This document shows positions 17,978 to 27,947 of a DNA stretch of 64,000 bases, piece by piece. Numbering within the stretch: the first letter of the stretch is position 1; each line of letters begins with the position of its first letter. Location: positions 1 through 64,000 of the forward strand of contig CALHWB010000041.1 of the NCBI GenBank assembly GCA_938036835.1, given 5' to 3'. The notes beneath the pieces are model-generated. The model ran no database searches, was not told the DNA's origin, and saw only the letters and a program-made list of their open reading frames with translations. Position numbers and translations under genes: made by a program. This DNA is from an uncultured Propionibacterium sp. (GTDB lineage: Bacteria > Actinomycetota > Actinomycetes > Propionibacteriales > Propionibacteriaceae).

Positions 17978-18167
17978 CAACGGTGTGGACGAACTGGGTT
18001 TGCACCAGAGGTTCCTGGAGATCGCGGCCTGCCCAGCCTGCCAATCCGGCTTCGCGGTCGATTACGATACCGCCGAGTTGGTGTGTGTCAACGCCGAATG
18101 CGGTCTGGCCTTTCCGGTGCGCGATGGCATCGCGGTTTTGCTGATCGATCAGGCCAGGCACGTCTGA
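17967..18167 (+). CDS. Trm112-family small zinc protein
   Basis: A 66-aa protein with CPACQ and CVNAECGLAFPVRDG, the two cysteine pairs and the C-terminal turn that define Trm112/YcaR-like proteins. Family members bind zinc and activate methyltransferases or act as small cofactors. The ATG at 17967 lies inside the end of the phosphomannomutase gene, so it is translated from the same mRNA. It is 16 bp before the TobH-like gene. In actinobacteria this trio is widely conserved, but the partner protein here is unknown. Confidence 0.8.
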   Translation: MNDDNGVDELGLHQRFLEIAACPACQSGFAVDYDTAELVCVNAECGLAFPVRDGIAVLLIDQARHV

Positions 18168-18183
18168 GCGGGGTGAGCCTGCC

Positions 18184-19221
18184 GTGGTGATCCCCGAATT
18201 TGAAGACTCCAGGCTGGACGATCCGCAGTCCCTGGCCGAGTTCGATGCTCAATTGCGCCACCTGGCCTCCACTGGGGCTCGGATCCGCGTTGAGGCCGCT
18301 CACGGTCTGATGATGGCGCCCGGTACGATCCCGGCTCCGCGCGGAGTGGTGGTCGTGGGGGCAGAGGCCCGGCTGGTCAGGGCGGTGCTGGAGCCGGTCT
18401 GCCCGGTTCCCCTGGTGGCTTGGCCGCTGGCCGGCCTGCCGGGCTGGGCTGGGCCGCTGGACATGGTCGTGGTGCTGGCCAGCCGGGCCGGCGAACACGA
18501 TTCCGCGCAGATCGGTGCGGTGGTGGCCGAGGCCAGCCGGCGAGGCTGCGCGGTGCTGATGGCGGCACCACCCGATTCCTCGGCGGCCACGGCACCTGCG
18601 GGCAAGGACGGCTATCACGTGCGCACCCAGACCGGGGATCCCACCGCCACCGCGGTGGTTGTGCTCGCCCTGCTGCACCGATTGGGTCTGGGGCCGGTGG
18701 TCAATCCCGAACATGCCGCCGAGGCAGCCGACATGGTCGCCGAGGAATGCACCCCGCACCGGGATCTGTCGGTGAACCCGGCCAAGGATCTGGCCTGCGG
18801 TTTGGGCGATGGCGATCCGCTCGTCTGGGGCACTAGCGTGTTGGCCGCCCGCGCCGGACGACGGTTCGCGGAGGCTATCCGGTTCTACTCCGGCCGTCAC
18901 GGGCTAGCGGCGGATGCCGACGAGCTGGTTCAGGTATTGCGTCGCGTGCCGCCGCGCGATCTGTTCGCCGATCCGTTCACCGACGGGGAGCCACGCCGGC
19001 CCGTGCTGGTCATCTTGGACGATCTGTCGGGCGAGGCCGCCGCGATCGAGCAGGCGGCCCGGCTCAAGGCGTGGGCCGGACGAGTGGGGGTTCGGGTCTG
19101 TGAACTCGTCGCCGCCGAGGGCGGCGATGTGGATCGCTATCTGACGCTGTTGCTGCACGGGCTGTTCGGGGCCAGCTATCTGGGGATCGGCCTGGGCGCC
19201 GAGCCCGGAATGGTTGGCTGA
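18184..19221 (+). CDS. TobH-like SIS-domain protein (phospho-sugar isomerase related)
   Basis: A 345-aa protein related to the bifunctional phosphoglucose/phosphomannose isomerases. The N-terminal half has an SIS-like Rossmann core ([33 protein letters not shown]). The C-terminal half resembles the isomerase tail with [20 protein letters not shown]. This is the Rv3256c/TobH type that lies between manA, manB and ahcY in mycobacteria. It may convert fructose-6-phosphate to mannose-6-phosphate, which would complete a GDP-mannose route with the phosphomannomutase and ManC in this window, but catalytic residues cannot be confirmed. The start is GTG 18184. The stop is 34 bp before ahcY. Confidence 0.75.
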   Translation: MVIPEFEDSRLDDPQSLAEFDAQLRHLASTGARIRVEAAHGLMMAPGTIPAPRGVVVVGAEARLVRAVLEPVCPVPLVAWPLAGLPGWAGPLDMVVVLASRAGEHDSAQIGAVVAEASRRGCAVLMAAPPDSSAATAPAGKDGYHVRTQTGDPTATAVVVLALLHRLGLGPVVNPEHAAEAADMVAEECTPHRDLSVNPAKDLACGLGDGDPLVWGTSVLAARAGRRFAEAIRFYSGRHGLAADADELVQVLRRVPPRDLFADPFTDGEPRRPVLVILDDLSGEAAAIEQAARLKAWAGRVGVRVCELVAAEGGDVDRYLTLLLHGLFGASYLGIGLGAEPGMVG

Positions 19222-19255
19222 GGCGGACCCGAGGTCGCCAAGTAAGCTGGTGACC

Positions 19256-20671
19256 ATGGATTTTCGAGTCGCCGATCTGCGGTTGGCCGATTTCGGCCGC
19301 CGCGAAATCACCTTAGCCGAGCATGAGATGCCCGGGTTGATGGCCATGCGGGAACGCTACGGCGCGTCCCAGCCCCTGGCCGGTGCCCGGATAGCCGGGT
19401 CGCTGCACATGACGGTGCAGACCGCGGTGCTGATCGAAACCCTGGTGGCACTGGGTGCGCAGGTACGCTGGGCGTCCTGCAACATCTTCTCCACCCAAGA
19501 TCATGCGGCCGCCGCGATCGCGGTCGGTCCCCAGGGCACCCCGGAGGATCCCAGGGGGCAGCCGGTCTTTGCCTGGAAGGGAGAAACCCTGACGGAGTAT
19601 TGGCGGTGCGCCACCGAGATCTTCCGCTGGCCGGATGGCCAACTGCCCACCATGATCCTCGACGACGGTGGGGACGCCACCCTGCTGGTGCATAAGGGAG
19701 TCGAATTCGGCCGGGAGGTGCCGCAGCCGGACCCCGGCGACTCGGCCGAATACCGCGTCATCCTGGAGCAATTGCGCACCACCACCGATATCGACTGGCC
19801 GGCCATCGCCAGCGGCCTTTTGGGGGTGACCGAGGAAACCACCACCGGGGTGCATCGACTGGTGCAGATGGCCCGGGACCGGGTGCTGCTGTTCCCGGCG
19901 ATCAACGTCAACGATTCGGTGACCAAATCGAAATTCGACAATGTCTACGGTTGCCGGCATTCCCTTATCGATGGCATCAATCGGGCCACCGATGTGCTGA
20001 TTGGCGGCAAGACCGCGGTGGTTTGCGGCTATGGCGATGTCGGCAAGGGCTGCGCCCAATCCCTGCGTGGCCAGGGCGCCCGGGTGCTGATCACCGAGAT
20101 CGACCCGATCTGTGCGTTGCAGGCCGCGATGGACGGCTATCAGGTGGTGCGGCTGGACGATGTGGTGGCCAGCGCGGACATCTTCGTCACCGCCACCGGC
20201 TGCTGCGATGTGATCAGCGCCGAGCAGATGAGCCGCATGAAGCACCAGGCGGTGGTCGGCAATATCGGGCACTTCGACAACGAGATAGACATGGCCGGTC
20301 TGGAGCGCTGGCCCGACGTGCAGCGTGAGCCGGTCAAACCGCAGGTCGATCTGTGGCGGTTCTCCGATGGGCACGCGGTACTGGTGTTGTCGGAAGGCAG
20401 GCTGCTGAATCTGGGCAACGCGACCGGGCATCCCAGCTTTGTGATGAGCAACTCCTTCACCAACCAGGTGCTGGCCCAGATCGAGTTGTACTGCAACCAC
20501 GACGCCTACCCGGTCGGGGTGCATGTGCTGCCCAAGAAGCTGGACGAGGAGGTGGCCCGGTTGCATCTGGACTCCCTGGGCGCGCGGTTGAGCCAGCTGA
20601 CCCAGAAGCAGGCCGACTATCTCGGTATCGAGGTGGCCGGTCCGTTCAAACCGGACAGCTATCGGTACTGA
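19256..20671 (+). CDS. ahcY: S-adenosylhomocysteine hydrolase
   Basis: Splits S-adenosylhomocysteine to adenosine and homocysteine and so relieves product inhibition of methyltransferases. The 471-aa length is normal for the actinobacterial type. Clear motifs are [29 protein letters not shown], the Lys/Asp site [18 protein letters not shown], the NAD-binding [12 protein letters not shown], and the C-terminal PDSYRY that closes the neighbouring subunit's NAD site. The start is ATG 19256; an in-frame GTG two codons earlier is also possible. It is the last gene of the phosphomannomutase operon. Confidence 0.97.
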   Translation: MDFRVADLRLADFGRREITLAEHEMPGLMAMRERYGASQPLAGARIAGSLHMTVQTAVLIETLVALGAQVRWASCNIFSTQDHAAAAIAVGPQGTPEDPRGQPVFAWKGETLTEYWRCATEIFRWPDGQLPTMILDDGGDATLLVHKGVEFGREVPQPDPGDSAEYRVILEQLRTTTDIDWPAIASGLLGVTEETTTGVHRLVQMARDRVLLFPAINVNDSVTKSKFDNVYGCRHSLIDGINRATDVLIGGKTAVVCGYGDVGKGCAQSLRGQGARVLITEIDPICALQAAMDGYQVVRLDDVVASADIFVTATGCCDVISAEQMSRMKHQAVVGNIGHFDNEIDMAGLERWPDVQREPVKPQVDLWRFSDGHAVLVLSEGRLLNLGNATGHPSFVMSNSFTNQVLAQIELYCNHDAYPVGVHVLPKKLDEEVARLHLDSLGARLSQLTQKQADYLGIEVAGPFKPDSYRY

Positions 20672-20760
20672 TCGTTTGGGGGAGAACTCGACACCCAGGA
20701 TGCCGCGAATGCGGATGGATCGCCGGTGACAGCTCCGCAAATGCGTGATTGAATACCGGT

Positions 20761-21162
20761 ATGGCCGAGTTCCGTATCGCGGAAGCTGCTGTTCTGCTGG
20801 GAGTCAGCGATGACACGGTTCGTCGCTTGATCGATGCCGGCAGGCTGCCGACCGCGCGGGATGCCCAGGGCCGCAAGGTCATTCCGGGGCCGGCGCTGGC
20901 CGAGTACGCCGATGGCCAGCCGGGCGCGCCAAGAGACACCTTCGGCGCGCTGATGTCGGCACGCAACCGGCTTTTTGGGCTGGTGACCTGGGTGAAGACC
21001 GATGGCGTGATGGGTCAGGTCGAGTTGCGCTGCGGGCCATTCCACATCACCTCGCTGATCAGCGCGGACTCGGTACGAGAACTCGGCCTGGCGCCCGGCA
21101 CCTTGGCGGTTGCCGTGGTCAAGTCGACCAATGTCGTCATCGAGACTCCGGAGGGAGAGTAG
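20761..21162 (+). CDS. HTH-TOBE molybdate-responsive regulator
   Basis: A 133-aa two-domain protein. The N-terminal 60 residues are a MerR/excisionase-type helix-turn-helix (FRIAEAAVLLGVSDDTVRRL). The C-terminal part, from about residue 62 to the end, is a single TOBE/Mop domain (RNRLFGLVTWVK, ISADSVRELGLAPG, VVKSTNVVIETP) that binds molybdate or tungstate. It lies 6 bp before modA, so it most likely controls modABC and itself in response to oxyanion. Only one TOBE unit is present, where classical ModE has two, so dimerisation is probably needed. The ATG at 20761 is preferred to an in-frame TTG at 20749. Confidence 0.88.
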   Translation: MAEFRIAEAAVLLGVSDDTVRRLIDAGRLPTARDAQGRKVIPGPALAEYADGQPGAPRDTFGALMSARNRLFGLVTWVKTDGVMGQVELRCGPFHITSLISADSVRELGLAPGTLAVAVVKSTNVVIETPEGE

Positions 21163-21168
21163 CCACGC

Positions 21169-21999
21169 ATGAAACGCATGCTTTTGATCCTGCTCGCGGC
21201 CCTGACCCTGATGGCCTGCGGTGGCCAGACCGGCAGTGGCGCCGGTAGCGCGATGCCGTCCCAGCCCGCCACCGGCGGCACCCCCGATCGGGGATCGGGC
21301 TCGCCTGCGGCGGCATTGCACGGCAAGCTGACGGTGTTCGCCGCGGCATCCCTGCGGAAGACCTTCACCGAACTGGGCGACCGTTTGATGGCCGACAATC
21401 CCGACCTAAAGGTGGAGTTCGCCTTCGCCGGCTCCAGCGACCTGGTCACCCAGCTCACCGAGGGCGCGCCAGCCGATGTCTTCGCGTCCGCCGATGAACG
21501 CAACATGACCAAGGCCTCCGAAGCCGGTCTGCTCGCCGGCGAGGCCACCCCGTTCGCCACCAACCACCTGACCATCATCACCGCGCCCGGCAACCCGCTG
21601 GGCATTTCAAGCCTCGCCGATCTGGCCAAACCCGAGGTCCAGGTGGTCATCTGCGCCGCCCAGGTGCCCTGTGGCGGGGCCACCGAAAAGGTCGCCGGGC
21701 TGGCCGGGGTCACCTTGAACCCGGTGAGCGAGGAGAACTCGGTGTCCAGCGTGCTGACCAAGGTCACCGAGGGTCAGGCCGATGCCGGCCTGGTCTACCG
21801 CACCGACGCCAGGGCCGCCGGCAGCACCGTGGCCGCGGTCGACTTTCCCGAAGCCGATCGGGTGACCAACAGCTACCCGATCGCGCGGTTGAAGGATGCC
21901 CAGAACGCCGCGGCCGCGCGAGCCTTCATCGACCTGGTGCTGTCGGACCAGGGCCAGCAGGTCTTGGCCGATGCCGGGTTCGCGCCAGTCAACGCCTGA
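21169..21999 (+). CDS. modA: molybdate ABC transporter substrate-binding lipoprotein
   Basis: Extracellular receptor (276 aa) that captures molybdate (or tungstate) and passes it to ModBC. A lipoprotein signal is evident: [17 protein letters not shown], Cys-17 being the lipidation site. The mature protein has the ModA motifs [37 protein letters not shown] and the C-terminal [16 protein letters not shown] Gly/Ser-rich tether of about 35 residues follows the Cys. It is coupled to modB by a 29-bp overlap. Confidence 0.95.
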   Translation: MKRMLLILLAALTLMACGGQTGSGAGSAMPSQPATGGTPDRGSGSPAAALHGKLTVFAAASLRKTFTELGDRLMADNPDLKVEFAFAGSSDLVTQLTEGAPADVFASADERNMTKASEAGLLAGEATPFATNHLTIITAPGNPLGISSLADLAKPEVQVVICAAQVPCGGATEKVAGLAGVTLNPVSEENSVSSVLTKVTEGQADAGLVYRTDARAAGSTVAAVDFPEADRVTNSYPIARLKDAQNAAAARAFIDLVLSDQGQQVLADAGFAPVNA

Positions 22000-22789
22000 G
22001 GCTGCGGCCTCGGATCCGGCGGGTATCCCCGGTTGGCTGTTCGTGCCAGCCGGGGTGGCGGTTGGGTTCGTTTTGTTCCCGCTGATCGGGCTGGTGCCGA
22101 ATGTCAACTGGCCCAGCTTCTGGGAACTGATCAGCGCGAGATCGGCCATCGATGCCCTATGGCTAAGCCTGCGCACCGCGCTGGCCGCCACCGGATGCTG
22201 CCTGCTGTTGGGGGTGCCGCTGGCGTTGATGCTGGCCCGTTGGCGATTCCCCGGACGCCGCCTGCTGCGCACCCTGGTGCTGCTGCCCCTGGTGCTGCCA
22301 CCCGTGGTCGGTGGTATCTCGTTGCTGACCGCCTTTGGCCGTCGTGGACTGGTGGGGCAGTATCTGGAGGCGGCCGGGATCGGCATTGCCTTCAGCACCA
22401 TCGCGGTCATCATGGCCCAGACCTTCGTCTCGCTGCCCTTTGTGGTGATCAGTCTGGAGGGAGCGTTGCGATCGACGGACAACCGGGTCGAGCAGGTGGC
22501 TGCCACGCTGGGTGCCGGGCCCACCCGGGTCTTCACCCGCATCACCCTGCCCATGGTGGGGCCCGGCCTGGCCAGCGGGGCGGTGTTGGCCTTCGCCCGG
22601 TCGCTGGGCGAGTTCGGGGCCACATTGACCTTCGCAGGCAGCCGCCAGGGTGTGACCCGTACGCTGCCGTTGGAGATCTACCTACAGCGGGAGGTCGACC
22701 CGGATGCGGCGGTTGCGCTTTCCCTGCTGCTGGTGGTGGCCGCCGGCGTCGTGGTGGCCGTGGTCTACGGCCGGGGTAGCCGGCGATGA
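21971..22789 (+). CDS. modB: molybdate ABC transporter permease
   Basis: Inner-membrane channel (272 aa) of the molybdate importer. After about 20 polar residues it has six predicted helices. The permease-ATPase coupling loop appears as the EAA-like [19 protein letters not shown] and is followed by [21 protein letters not shown], typical of ModB/CysT permeases. The ATG at 21971, inside the end of modA, was chosen because it leaves a short cytoplasmic N-terminus; longer versions run deep into modA. It overlaps modC by 4 bp. Confidence 0.93.
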   Translation: MPGSRQSTPEAAASDPAGIPGWLFVPAGVAVGFVLFPLIGLVPNVNWPSFWELISARSAIDALWLSLRTALAATGCCLLLGVPLALMLARWRFPGRRLLRTLVLLPLVLPPVVGGISLLTAFGRRGLVGQYLEAAGIGIAFSTIAVIMAQTFVSLPFVVISLEGALRSTDNRVEQVAATLGAGPTRVFTRITLPMVGPGLASGAVLAFARSLGEFGATLTFAGSRQGVTRTLPLEIYLQREVDPDAAVALSLLLVVAAGVVVAVVYGRGSRR

Positions 22790-23841
22790 CCGGTCTGGAA
22801 ATCGACTTTCGCTGCGCGGCGCGCGATGTGGAACTGGCAATCGACCTCGCCGCCGGTGCCCGGCTGGCGGTGATCGGCCCGAACGCGGCCGGCAAGTCGA
22901 CGTTGTTGCAGGTGGTCGCCGGCCTGTTGCAGCCCGATCGCGGCCGGGTGGTGCTCGACGGCCGGGTGCTGACCGATACCGCCCGCCGGATCCGGATTCC
23001 CACCCACCGGCGGCGCGTCGGGCTGTTGGCCCAGGCCGGGCTGCTGTTCGAGCATCTAACGGTACTGGAAAACGTGGCCTTCGGGCCGCGCAGCCAGCAC
23101 GTCCCCGAAGCGCGGGCCGTGGCTCGGAGTTGGCTAGACCGTATCGGGGTCGGTGAGCTGGCGGAGCGGCGTCCGGCCCAGCTCTCGGGCGGCCAGCGTC
23201 AACGGGTCGCCCTGGCCCGGACCCTGGCTGCCGACCCGGACGCCCTGCTGCTGGATGAACCCAGCTCGGCGCTCGACGTCCGGGTGGCTGCCGAACTGCG
23301 GGGGGTGCTGGCCGAGGCGACCAGAGGAAGAACCACGGTGTTGGTCAGCCATGACCTGCTGGACATCGTGTCGATCGCCGACAAGGTGGTGGTCATCGAG
23401 GCCGGCCGGCTGACCGAATGCGGCTCTACCAGACAACTGCTGGCGCGGCCCACCTCGGCATTCGCCGCCCGGTTGGCCGATGTGAATGTGCTGCCGGGGG
23501 AACTGGTCGCGGCAACCACATTGCGTACCGCAGACCTGCTGGTGCATGGCCTGCCCGACGATCCGGCGTGGAGTTCGGGGCCGGCGATCGCCACGCTGCG
23601 GCCCGCCGCGATCACGGTTTCACTGGCCGAACCGGCCTCAAGCGCTCGCAACACCTGGCAAGGCCCGATCGCCACCATGCTGACCGTGCCGCATGGGGTG
23701 CGCCTGCGGGTGGACATCGGTACCCGCGAACTGATCGCGGACATCACCGCCGAATCGGCAGCGGATCTGCAACTGGTCCCGGGCCAGCGGGTCTGGCTGG
23801 CGGCCAAGGCTCAGGAGGTCCGGCTGAGCCGGCTGGCCTGA
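22786..23841 (+). CDS. modC: molybdate ABC transporter ATPase with TOBE domain
   Basis: Energising subunit (351 aa) of the molybdate importer. Residues 1-220 form the ABC domain: Walker [10 protein letters not shown], signature [13 protein letters not shown], Walker [13 protein letters not shown] and the switch His in VLVSHDLLD. The C-terminal third has a TOBE domain ([29 protein letters not shown]) that can bind oxyanion and inhibit transport when the cell is replete. The start overlaps modB (ATGA). A GC-rich hairpin follows the stop. Confidence 0.94.
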   Translation: MTGLEIDFRCAARDVELAIDLAAGARLAVIGPNAAGKSTLLQVVAGLLQPDRGRVVLDGRVLTDTARRIRIPTHRRRVGLLAQAGLLFEHLTVLENVAFGPRSQHVPEARAVARSWLDRIGVGELAERRPAQLSGGQRQRVALARTLAADPDALLLDEPSSALDVRVAAELRGVLAEATRGRTTVLVSHDLLDIVSIADKVVVIEAGRLTECGSTRQLLARPTSAFAARLADVNVLPGELVAATTLRTADLLVHGLPDDPAWSSGPAIATLRPAAITVSLAEPASSARNTWQGPIATMLTVPHGVRLRVDIGTRELIADITAESAADLQLVPGQRVWLAAKAQEVRLSRLA

Positions 23842-23851
23842 CCGGACTAAC

Positions 23852-23880
23852 CGGCCGGGCTGGTGCCGAGGCCCCGGCCG
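23852..23880. terminator. possible bidirectional terminator, modC / DUF3039
   Basis: CGGCCGGG (23852-23859) and CCCGGCCG (23873-23880) form an 8-bp stem with a 13-nt loop between two convergent genes. No clear U-tract follows on either strand. Confidence 0.35.
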
Positions 23881-23917
23881 CCTCGGGACGCCCTCGCCTC
23901 GGTCGGGATGAGGACGA

Positions 23918-24181
23918 TCAATGACCAGGCCCTTGGCCATCTCCGGGCCTCATGGACTCCCAGATCTCTTTGCACATCGGGCAGACCGGAAACCGGTCGG
24001 GATTGCGGGTCGGTACCCATACCTTGCCGCACAGCGCGACCACGGGTGTGCCGTTCACCATCGCCTCGGTCAGCTTCGCCTTGGGCACATAGTGGCTGAA
24101 GCGCTCCTCATCGCCTTCCTGATACTGCTCGTCCAGACGTTCCCTGGTAATGGTCTGTGAGCCCGGAGCCTGCTGTGTCAT
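23918..24181 (-). CDS. DUF3039 family protein
   Basis: An 87-aa actinobacterial conserved protein of unknown function. The family pattern is visible as FSHYVPKAKLTEAMVNGTPV, then ALCGKVWVPTRNPDRFPVCPMCKEI. Three Cys (ALCG, VCPMC) could bind a zinc ion together with the preceding His. It starts at ATG 24181, only 44 bp from the start of the divergent MFS gene, so the two promoters overlap. Confidence 0.85.
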   Translation of the reverse strand: MTQQAPGSQTITRERLDEQYQEGDEERFSHYVPKAKLTEAMVNGTPVVALCGKVWVPTRNPDRFPVCPMCKEIWESMRPGDGQGPGH

Positions 24182-24225
24182 GTCTCAAGTGTGGCACGGT
24201 CGGTGCCACATGCCACACTGGTCCG

Positions 24226-25623
24226 GTGAGCCAGCCGACCCCAGAAGACGATGCCACTCCGATGCCGCTGCTGCTCACCCTGGCGCTGGCCGGTGGCGCA
24301 TTGGCCGTGGCTTTCGAGGCCTATGGCACCCTGACGGCCATGTCGGCGGCCGCCCGAGATCTGGGCCGGCTCGACCTGTACGCGTGGGCCTTCACCGCCT
24401 TCGTCATCGCCCAGGTGCTGGCCATCGTGCTGGCTGGCCGCCTGGTAGACCGGATGGGCCCGGTGCTGCCATTGGCCAATGGCATGCTGGTTTTCACCCT
24501 CGGTCTGTTAGGGGCCGGGCTGGCGCCCTCGATGGCGTGGCTATTGGCCGCTCGGGCGGTGCAGGGCTTCGGCGGTGGGGCGCTCAATCTGGCATTCATG
24601 GTGGTGGTCGCCGAGGCCTACGGAAAACGACAGCGGGCCTGGCTGATGACGGTGTTGTCCTTCTGCTGGGTATTGCCTAGCTTCGTCGGCCCCCCACTTT
24701 CGGCCTGGATAACCATCCGATTCGGTTGGCACTGGGTCTTTCTCGGAGTGGTGCCGGCTCTGCTGGTGGTGACCGGCCTCGGCTGGCGGCCGCTTACCCG
24801 GCTATTGCACCGGCCCCGGCCCGCCCACACCAATCCCAGCCCGGTGCCGGTCTGGGCGGCGTTCGCGGCGGCCATCGGCGCTGCCCTGCTACAGCTGGCC
24901 GGTCAATGGCTGAACCGGCCGGGTCTGCTGGCCGGGGCGGTCGGGCTGGTGGTGCTGGTCATCGGATTGCCCCGGATGATGCCGGCCGGGTTCGTGCGGG
25001 TCGGCCGGGGCCTGCCCGCGTTGATGTGGACGCGGCTGCTGGCTTGCGGCGCGTTCTTCGCTGCCGAGGCGTTCGTACCATTGCTGTTGCAGAACGAGTA
25101 TGGCTTCTCGCTGGACCATGCCGGGTTGTTCCTGGCGCTAGGCGCCACCGGCTGGTCGCTGGGCTCCATAGTGCAAGCCTGGCGGGGGCTGCGGATCCGG
25201 CGCGATCAGATCATCCACCTGGGCGCCGCGGTCATCGTCGCTGGGATCGGGACGATGGCCGCGGCCGCCCGGCTCGACTGGCATTGGATGGTACTGGCGG
25301 CGGGTTTCACCGCCGCAGGAACCGGAATGGGCTTGTTGGTCAGCAGCATCTCGTTGACCAACATGCAACTCAGCCAACCGCAATCCATCGGACGCAACAC
25401 CTCCGCGGTGCAGGTTTCGGAGGGGTTGGGCAATGCTTTGGTAACCGGGGCTGCCGGTGCCGTCTTCGCCGGCCTGCACCAGCGGGTGCCCGGCGAATCC
25501 ACCTTCGGGGTAATTTACCTGCTATGCCTGGTCTCGGCCTGCCTGGCGCTGCTAGCCGGTTTCCGCATCGGGCCGGTGCGCAATGAGTCCGCCGGGATAG
25601 GGCACACCGAACTCCGGTCCTGA
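24226..25623 (+). CDS. MFS transporter, drug-efflux type
   Basis: A 465-aa integral membrane protein with about 12-14 helices. The family loop 2-3 motif appears as GRLVDRMGPVLPLANGML and helix 4 starts with AARAVQGFGGGALNLAF, which is close to the EmrB/QacA-type proton antiporters. The helix-5 region LPSFVGPPLSAW matches the antiporter motif C pattern. It starts at GTG 24226, with an upstream GTG/ATG region that belongs to the divergent DUF3039 promoter. Substrate unknown; efflux of hydrophobic compounds is the best guess. Confidence 0.85.
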   Translation: MSQPTPEDDATPMPLLLTLALAGGALAVAFEAYGTLTAMSAAARDLGRLDLYAWAFTAFVIAQVLAIVLAGRLVDRMGPVLPLANGMLVFTLGLLGAGLAPSMAWLLAARAVQGFGGGALNLAFMVVVAEAYGKRQRAWLMTVLSFCWVLPSFVGPPLSAWITIRFGWHWVFLGVVPALLVVTGLGWRPLTRLLHRPRPAHTNPSPVPVWAAFAAAIGAALLQLAGQWLNRPGLLAGAVGLVVLVIGLPRMMPAGFVRVGRGLPALMWTRLLACGAFFAAEAFVPLLLQNEYGFSLDHAGLFLALGATGWSLGSIVQAWRGLRIRRDQIIHLGAAVIVAGIGTMAAAARLDWHWMVLAAGFTAAGTGMGLLVSSISLTNMQLSQPQSIGRNTSAVQVSEGLGNALVTGAAGAVFAGLHQRVPGESTFGVIYLLCLVSACLALLAGFRIGPVRNESAGIGHTELRS

Positions 25624-25651
25624 TCGCCGGACGTGGCGGTGAAGCCGCAGA

Positions 25652-25669
25652 CCACCGATTCGCCGGTGG
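25652..25669. terminator. small hairpin between convergent MFS and kinase genes
   Basis: CCACCG (25652-25657) pairs with CGGTGG (25664-25669) over a 6-nt loop in the 112-bp convergent spacer. A second weak stem, CACCG/CGGTG, follows at about 25676. It is a plausible but weak bidirectional terminator. Confidence 0.3.
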
Positions 25670-25735
25670 ACAATCACCGCTGGCGGTGCATGACGTCGTG
25701 GCCGTGCTGGCTGGGGCCCGGACTGGCCGGCATGG

Positions 25736-27052
25736 CTAGGTCAGCCAACCGATCGTCAGCCACATGACCAGCGCAAAAACCGCAACCGCGGCCAGCGAGA
25801 GCGATACATAGTATTTCGCGGGATGCCGCTGCTTCGGCGTGGCGACCTGGTAGATGCCCTTGCCCAGGTAGTTGTCCAGCATCTGCTGTGGGTTCTCATC
25901 GCGAGGCACGACCGAGTTCGACTGGGCGATGGAATAGTAGCTGCCCATCGAGCTGGGTGAGCCGGGCACCGGGCCTGGGCTGGCATGGGAGACGCTGCCG
26001 GGCAGGCTGCTGTTGGAGGTGCACCCGATGCTTGAGGCATAGCCCATACCCGGGCTGGGGTTGGACGGGTAGCTTCCCGGGGAATGCCCGATCGAGGAAT
26101 GACTGCGCGGGCTGGGGTTGCCGATCGGTTGCCTAGACAGTGGCGGCGGCGCCAGGGGCCGATCCTGCCCGAGCAGGCCCCAGCTAGGCCGGAGTTCCTC
26201 CTCGAAACGATGCGGTATGTATTGGTCGCCGCCGGGCAGCACCTCGGCGATGGAATCGAAGATCGTGGCCAGTTCGAGGGCGGACTGGGGTCGCTGCTGC
26301 GGATCGGGGGACAGGGCCGCGGCCAGCACTTCGTCCAATACCGGTGGGGCCGTCAGCATATCGGCGATCGGCGTGACCCCCACCGACCAGTCACGGATCA
26401 GCAGATCGTTGAGCGTTTTGATGGGAAACGGGGGATGACCGGCCAGCAGTGCATAGGCCACCGCGGCCACCGAGTAGATGTCCACTCGTTGATCGAGCCA
26501 GCCACCGGTGGCCTGCTCATAGGCCATATAGGCCGGCGTGCCGGCAGTCATGGTGCCCTCCTGACGCTCGGTGAGCGACTTGGCCACCCCCAGATCGGCG
26601 ATCATCACCCGCATGCCCTGTTTCGAATACTGCAGCAGCACATTGCCGGGAGTGATGTCCCGGTGGATGACATTGTGCCGATGCAGCACCTCCACACCCC
26701 GCGCGGTCTCGGCGGCCAGCCGCAGGGCGCGCCCGGCCAGGGTTGGCTGACGACGCAGATGCTCCAACGAACCCGCATCGGCATAGGCCATCACGAAATA
26801 GGGGCGATCGTCGGTGGTGGTGCCGATGTCGTGTACCGGGACGATGCGCTCGTCCTGGAATCTGCGCAGCATCCGGGCCTCACCCAGGAAGCGATTCCGG
26901 ACATCCGAATTGGTGGCCCAGTTCTCCGCCAGCACCTTGATCGCCACGGTCACATCCAGGTCCGGGTCGCGTCCCTTGTAGACGGTGGCAAACGAGCCGG
27001 CACCAATCCGCGTGCCCAATTGGTACCGACCTATTGCGTCCATCGAATCCAT
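25736..27052 (-). CDS. membrane Ser/Thr protein kinase, PknB-like
   Basis: A 438-aa Hanks-type kinase. Residues 7-270 are the kinase domain: glycine loop GAGSFATVYKG, ATP Lys in VAIKVL, catalytic HRDITPGNVLL and metal-binding ADLGVAKS. A region of about 110 residues rich in Ser, Pro and Gly follows, then one C-terminal transmembrane helix (YYVSLSLAAVAVFALVMWL) with almost nothing outside, so it has no PASTA-type sensor. Two usual residues differ: the Lys two after the catalytic Asp is Thr (HRDIT), and the APE motif reads AYEQ. The ATG at 27052 was chosen; ATG 27043 is also possible. Substrates unknown. Confidence 0.88.
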   Translation of the reverse strand: MDSMDAIGRYQLGTRIGAGSFATVYKGRDPDLDVTVAIKVLAENWATNSDVRNRFLGEARMLRRFQDERIVPVHDIGTTTDDRPYFVMAYADAGSLEHLRRQPTLAGRALRLAAETARGVEVLHRHNVIHRDITPGNVLLQYSKQGMRVMIADLGVAKSLTERQEGTMTAGTPAYMAYEQATGGWLDQRVDIYSVAAVAYALLAGHPPFPIKTLNDLLIRDWSVGVTPIADMLTAPPVLDEVLAAALSPDPQQRPQSALELATIFDSIAEVLPGGDQYIPHRFEEELRPSWGLLGQDRPLAPPPLSRQPIGNPSPRSHSSIGHSPGSYPSNPSPGMGYASSIGCTSNSSLPGSVSHASPGPVPGSPSSMGSYYSIAQSNSVVPRDENPQQMLDNYLGKGIYQVATPKQRHPAKYYVSLSLAAVAVFALVMWLTIGWLT

Positions 27053-27132
27053 TGTGGGGCATTTGGTCAAATCGGCTGCTACGGGGTCGGCAGGTGTCGG
27101 TTCGAGACGCCGGTTGGGTGTGGAATGCTGGG

Positions 27133-27873
27133 ATGGTGAGTCAGCCAGCTGCGGCCGATCGGCCGTTGCCCGAACCGGGTTGGTATGCCGATCCGCTGGA
27201 TGCTGCCCGGGAACGGTTTTGGGATGGTACGGCCTGGACGACCGGGCTGCGTTCGCTCACCCCGGCCGCCGGCCTGCCCATCGGCCAACCGCAGGCGGGC
27301 CGAGGCCATGCCCCGCGGATAGCCGGCAGGCCGGTTCCCCGCACCACCGACGGGGTCCGGTTGGCGGGCTGGTGGTCGCGTTTCGGGGCCACCCTGGTGG
27401 ACGGACTGATCATCCTGGCACTGACGTTGGTGGCCTCGGCCCCCCTGTTACCCGGATTCTGGGATGCCTGCCGGGTCTGGTATGCCGATGCCCATCGGGC
27501 CGTGCTGATGGGCGGTCAGCCTACCCCGTTCACCGACGAACGCTATGGCGTAGCGGGCACCTATACCTTGATGTTCCTGATCAATCGGGGTGTCGGACTG
27601 GCCTATGGCACCGCCCTGCAATGCTTCGCCGGGGCCACCCTGGGGATGCGGATGCTGGGATTGCGGGTGGTTCGTTTCGGGCGGGGGCGGACGACCGGCG
27701 GGCTGCCGCTAGCGGGCGCCCTGGTGCGCAACCTGGTCTTCCAACTCGCCGGCTGGCTGTGGATCGCCCAGCTGGCCAACTGCCTGTGGCCGTTGTTCAA
27801 CGCCGATCGGCAGGCGCTGCACGACATCGCGGCTCGCACGCAGGTGATCGATATCGCCCGGCGGGCTGGGTAA
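27133..27873 (+). CDS. DUF2510-RDD membrane protein
   Basis: A 246-aa protein. Residues 14-36 are a DUF2510 motif (PGWYADPLDAARERFWDGTAW), a short Trp-rich unit often found in front of membrane domains in actinobacteria. After a Pro-rich linker comes an RDD domain beginning LAGWWSRFGATLVDGLI, with three or four hydrophobic helices and the second conserved block GATLGMRMLGLRVV. RDD proteins are thought to be transport-related, but function is not established. It is divergent to the kinase gene by 80 bp, so a functional link is possible. Start is ATG 27133 or GTG 27136. Confidence 0.82.
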   Translation: MVSQPAAADRPLPEPGWYADPLDAARERFWDGTAWTTGLRSLTPAAGLPIGQPQAGRGHAPRIAGRPVPRTTDGVRLAGWWSRFGATLVDGLIILALTLVASAPLLPGFWDACRVWYADAHRAVLMGGQPTPFTDERYGVAGTYTLMFLINRGVGLAYGTALQCFAGATLGMRMLGLRVVRFGRGRTTGGLPLAGALVRNLVFQLAGWLWIAQLANCLWPLFNADRQALHDIAARTQVIDIARRAG

Positions 27874-27947
27874 TCGGTGGCGAAACTGGCTGTGAAGTCC
27901 GCTAGGGTTGTGGAAGCCAGTTCGAACCCAGCCAAGAAGGGCCGCCG

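Noticed and set aside
19313..20740. 475-residue open frame antisense to ahcY
   Set aside because: High GC with strong third-position bias leaves the complementary frame open; ahcY is unmistakable on the plus strand and the antisense product is His/Gly-rich without motifs.
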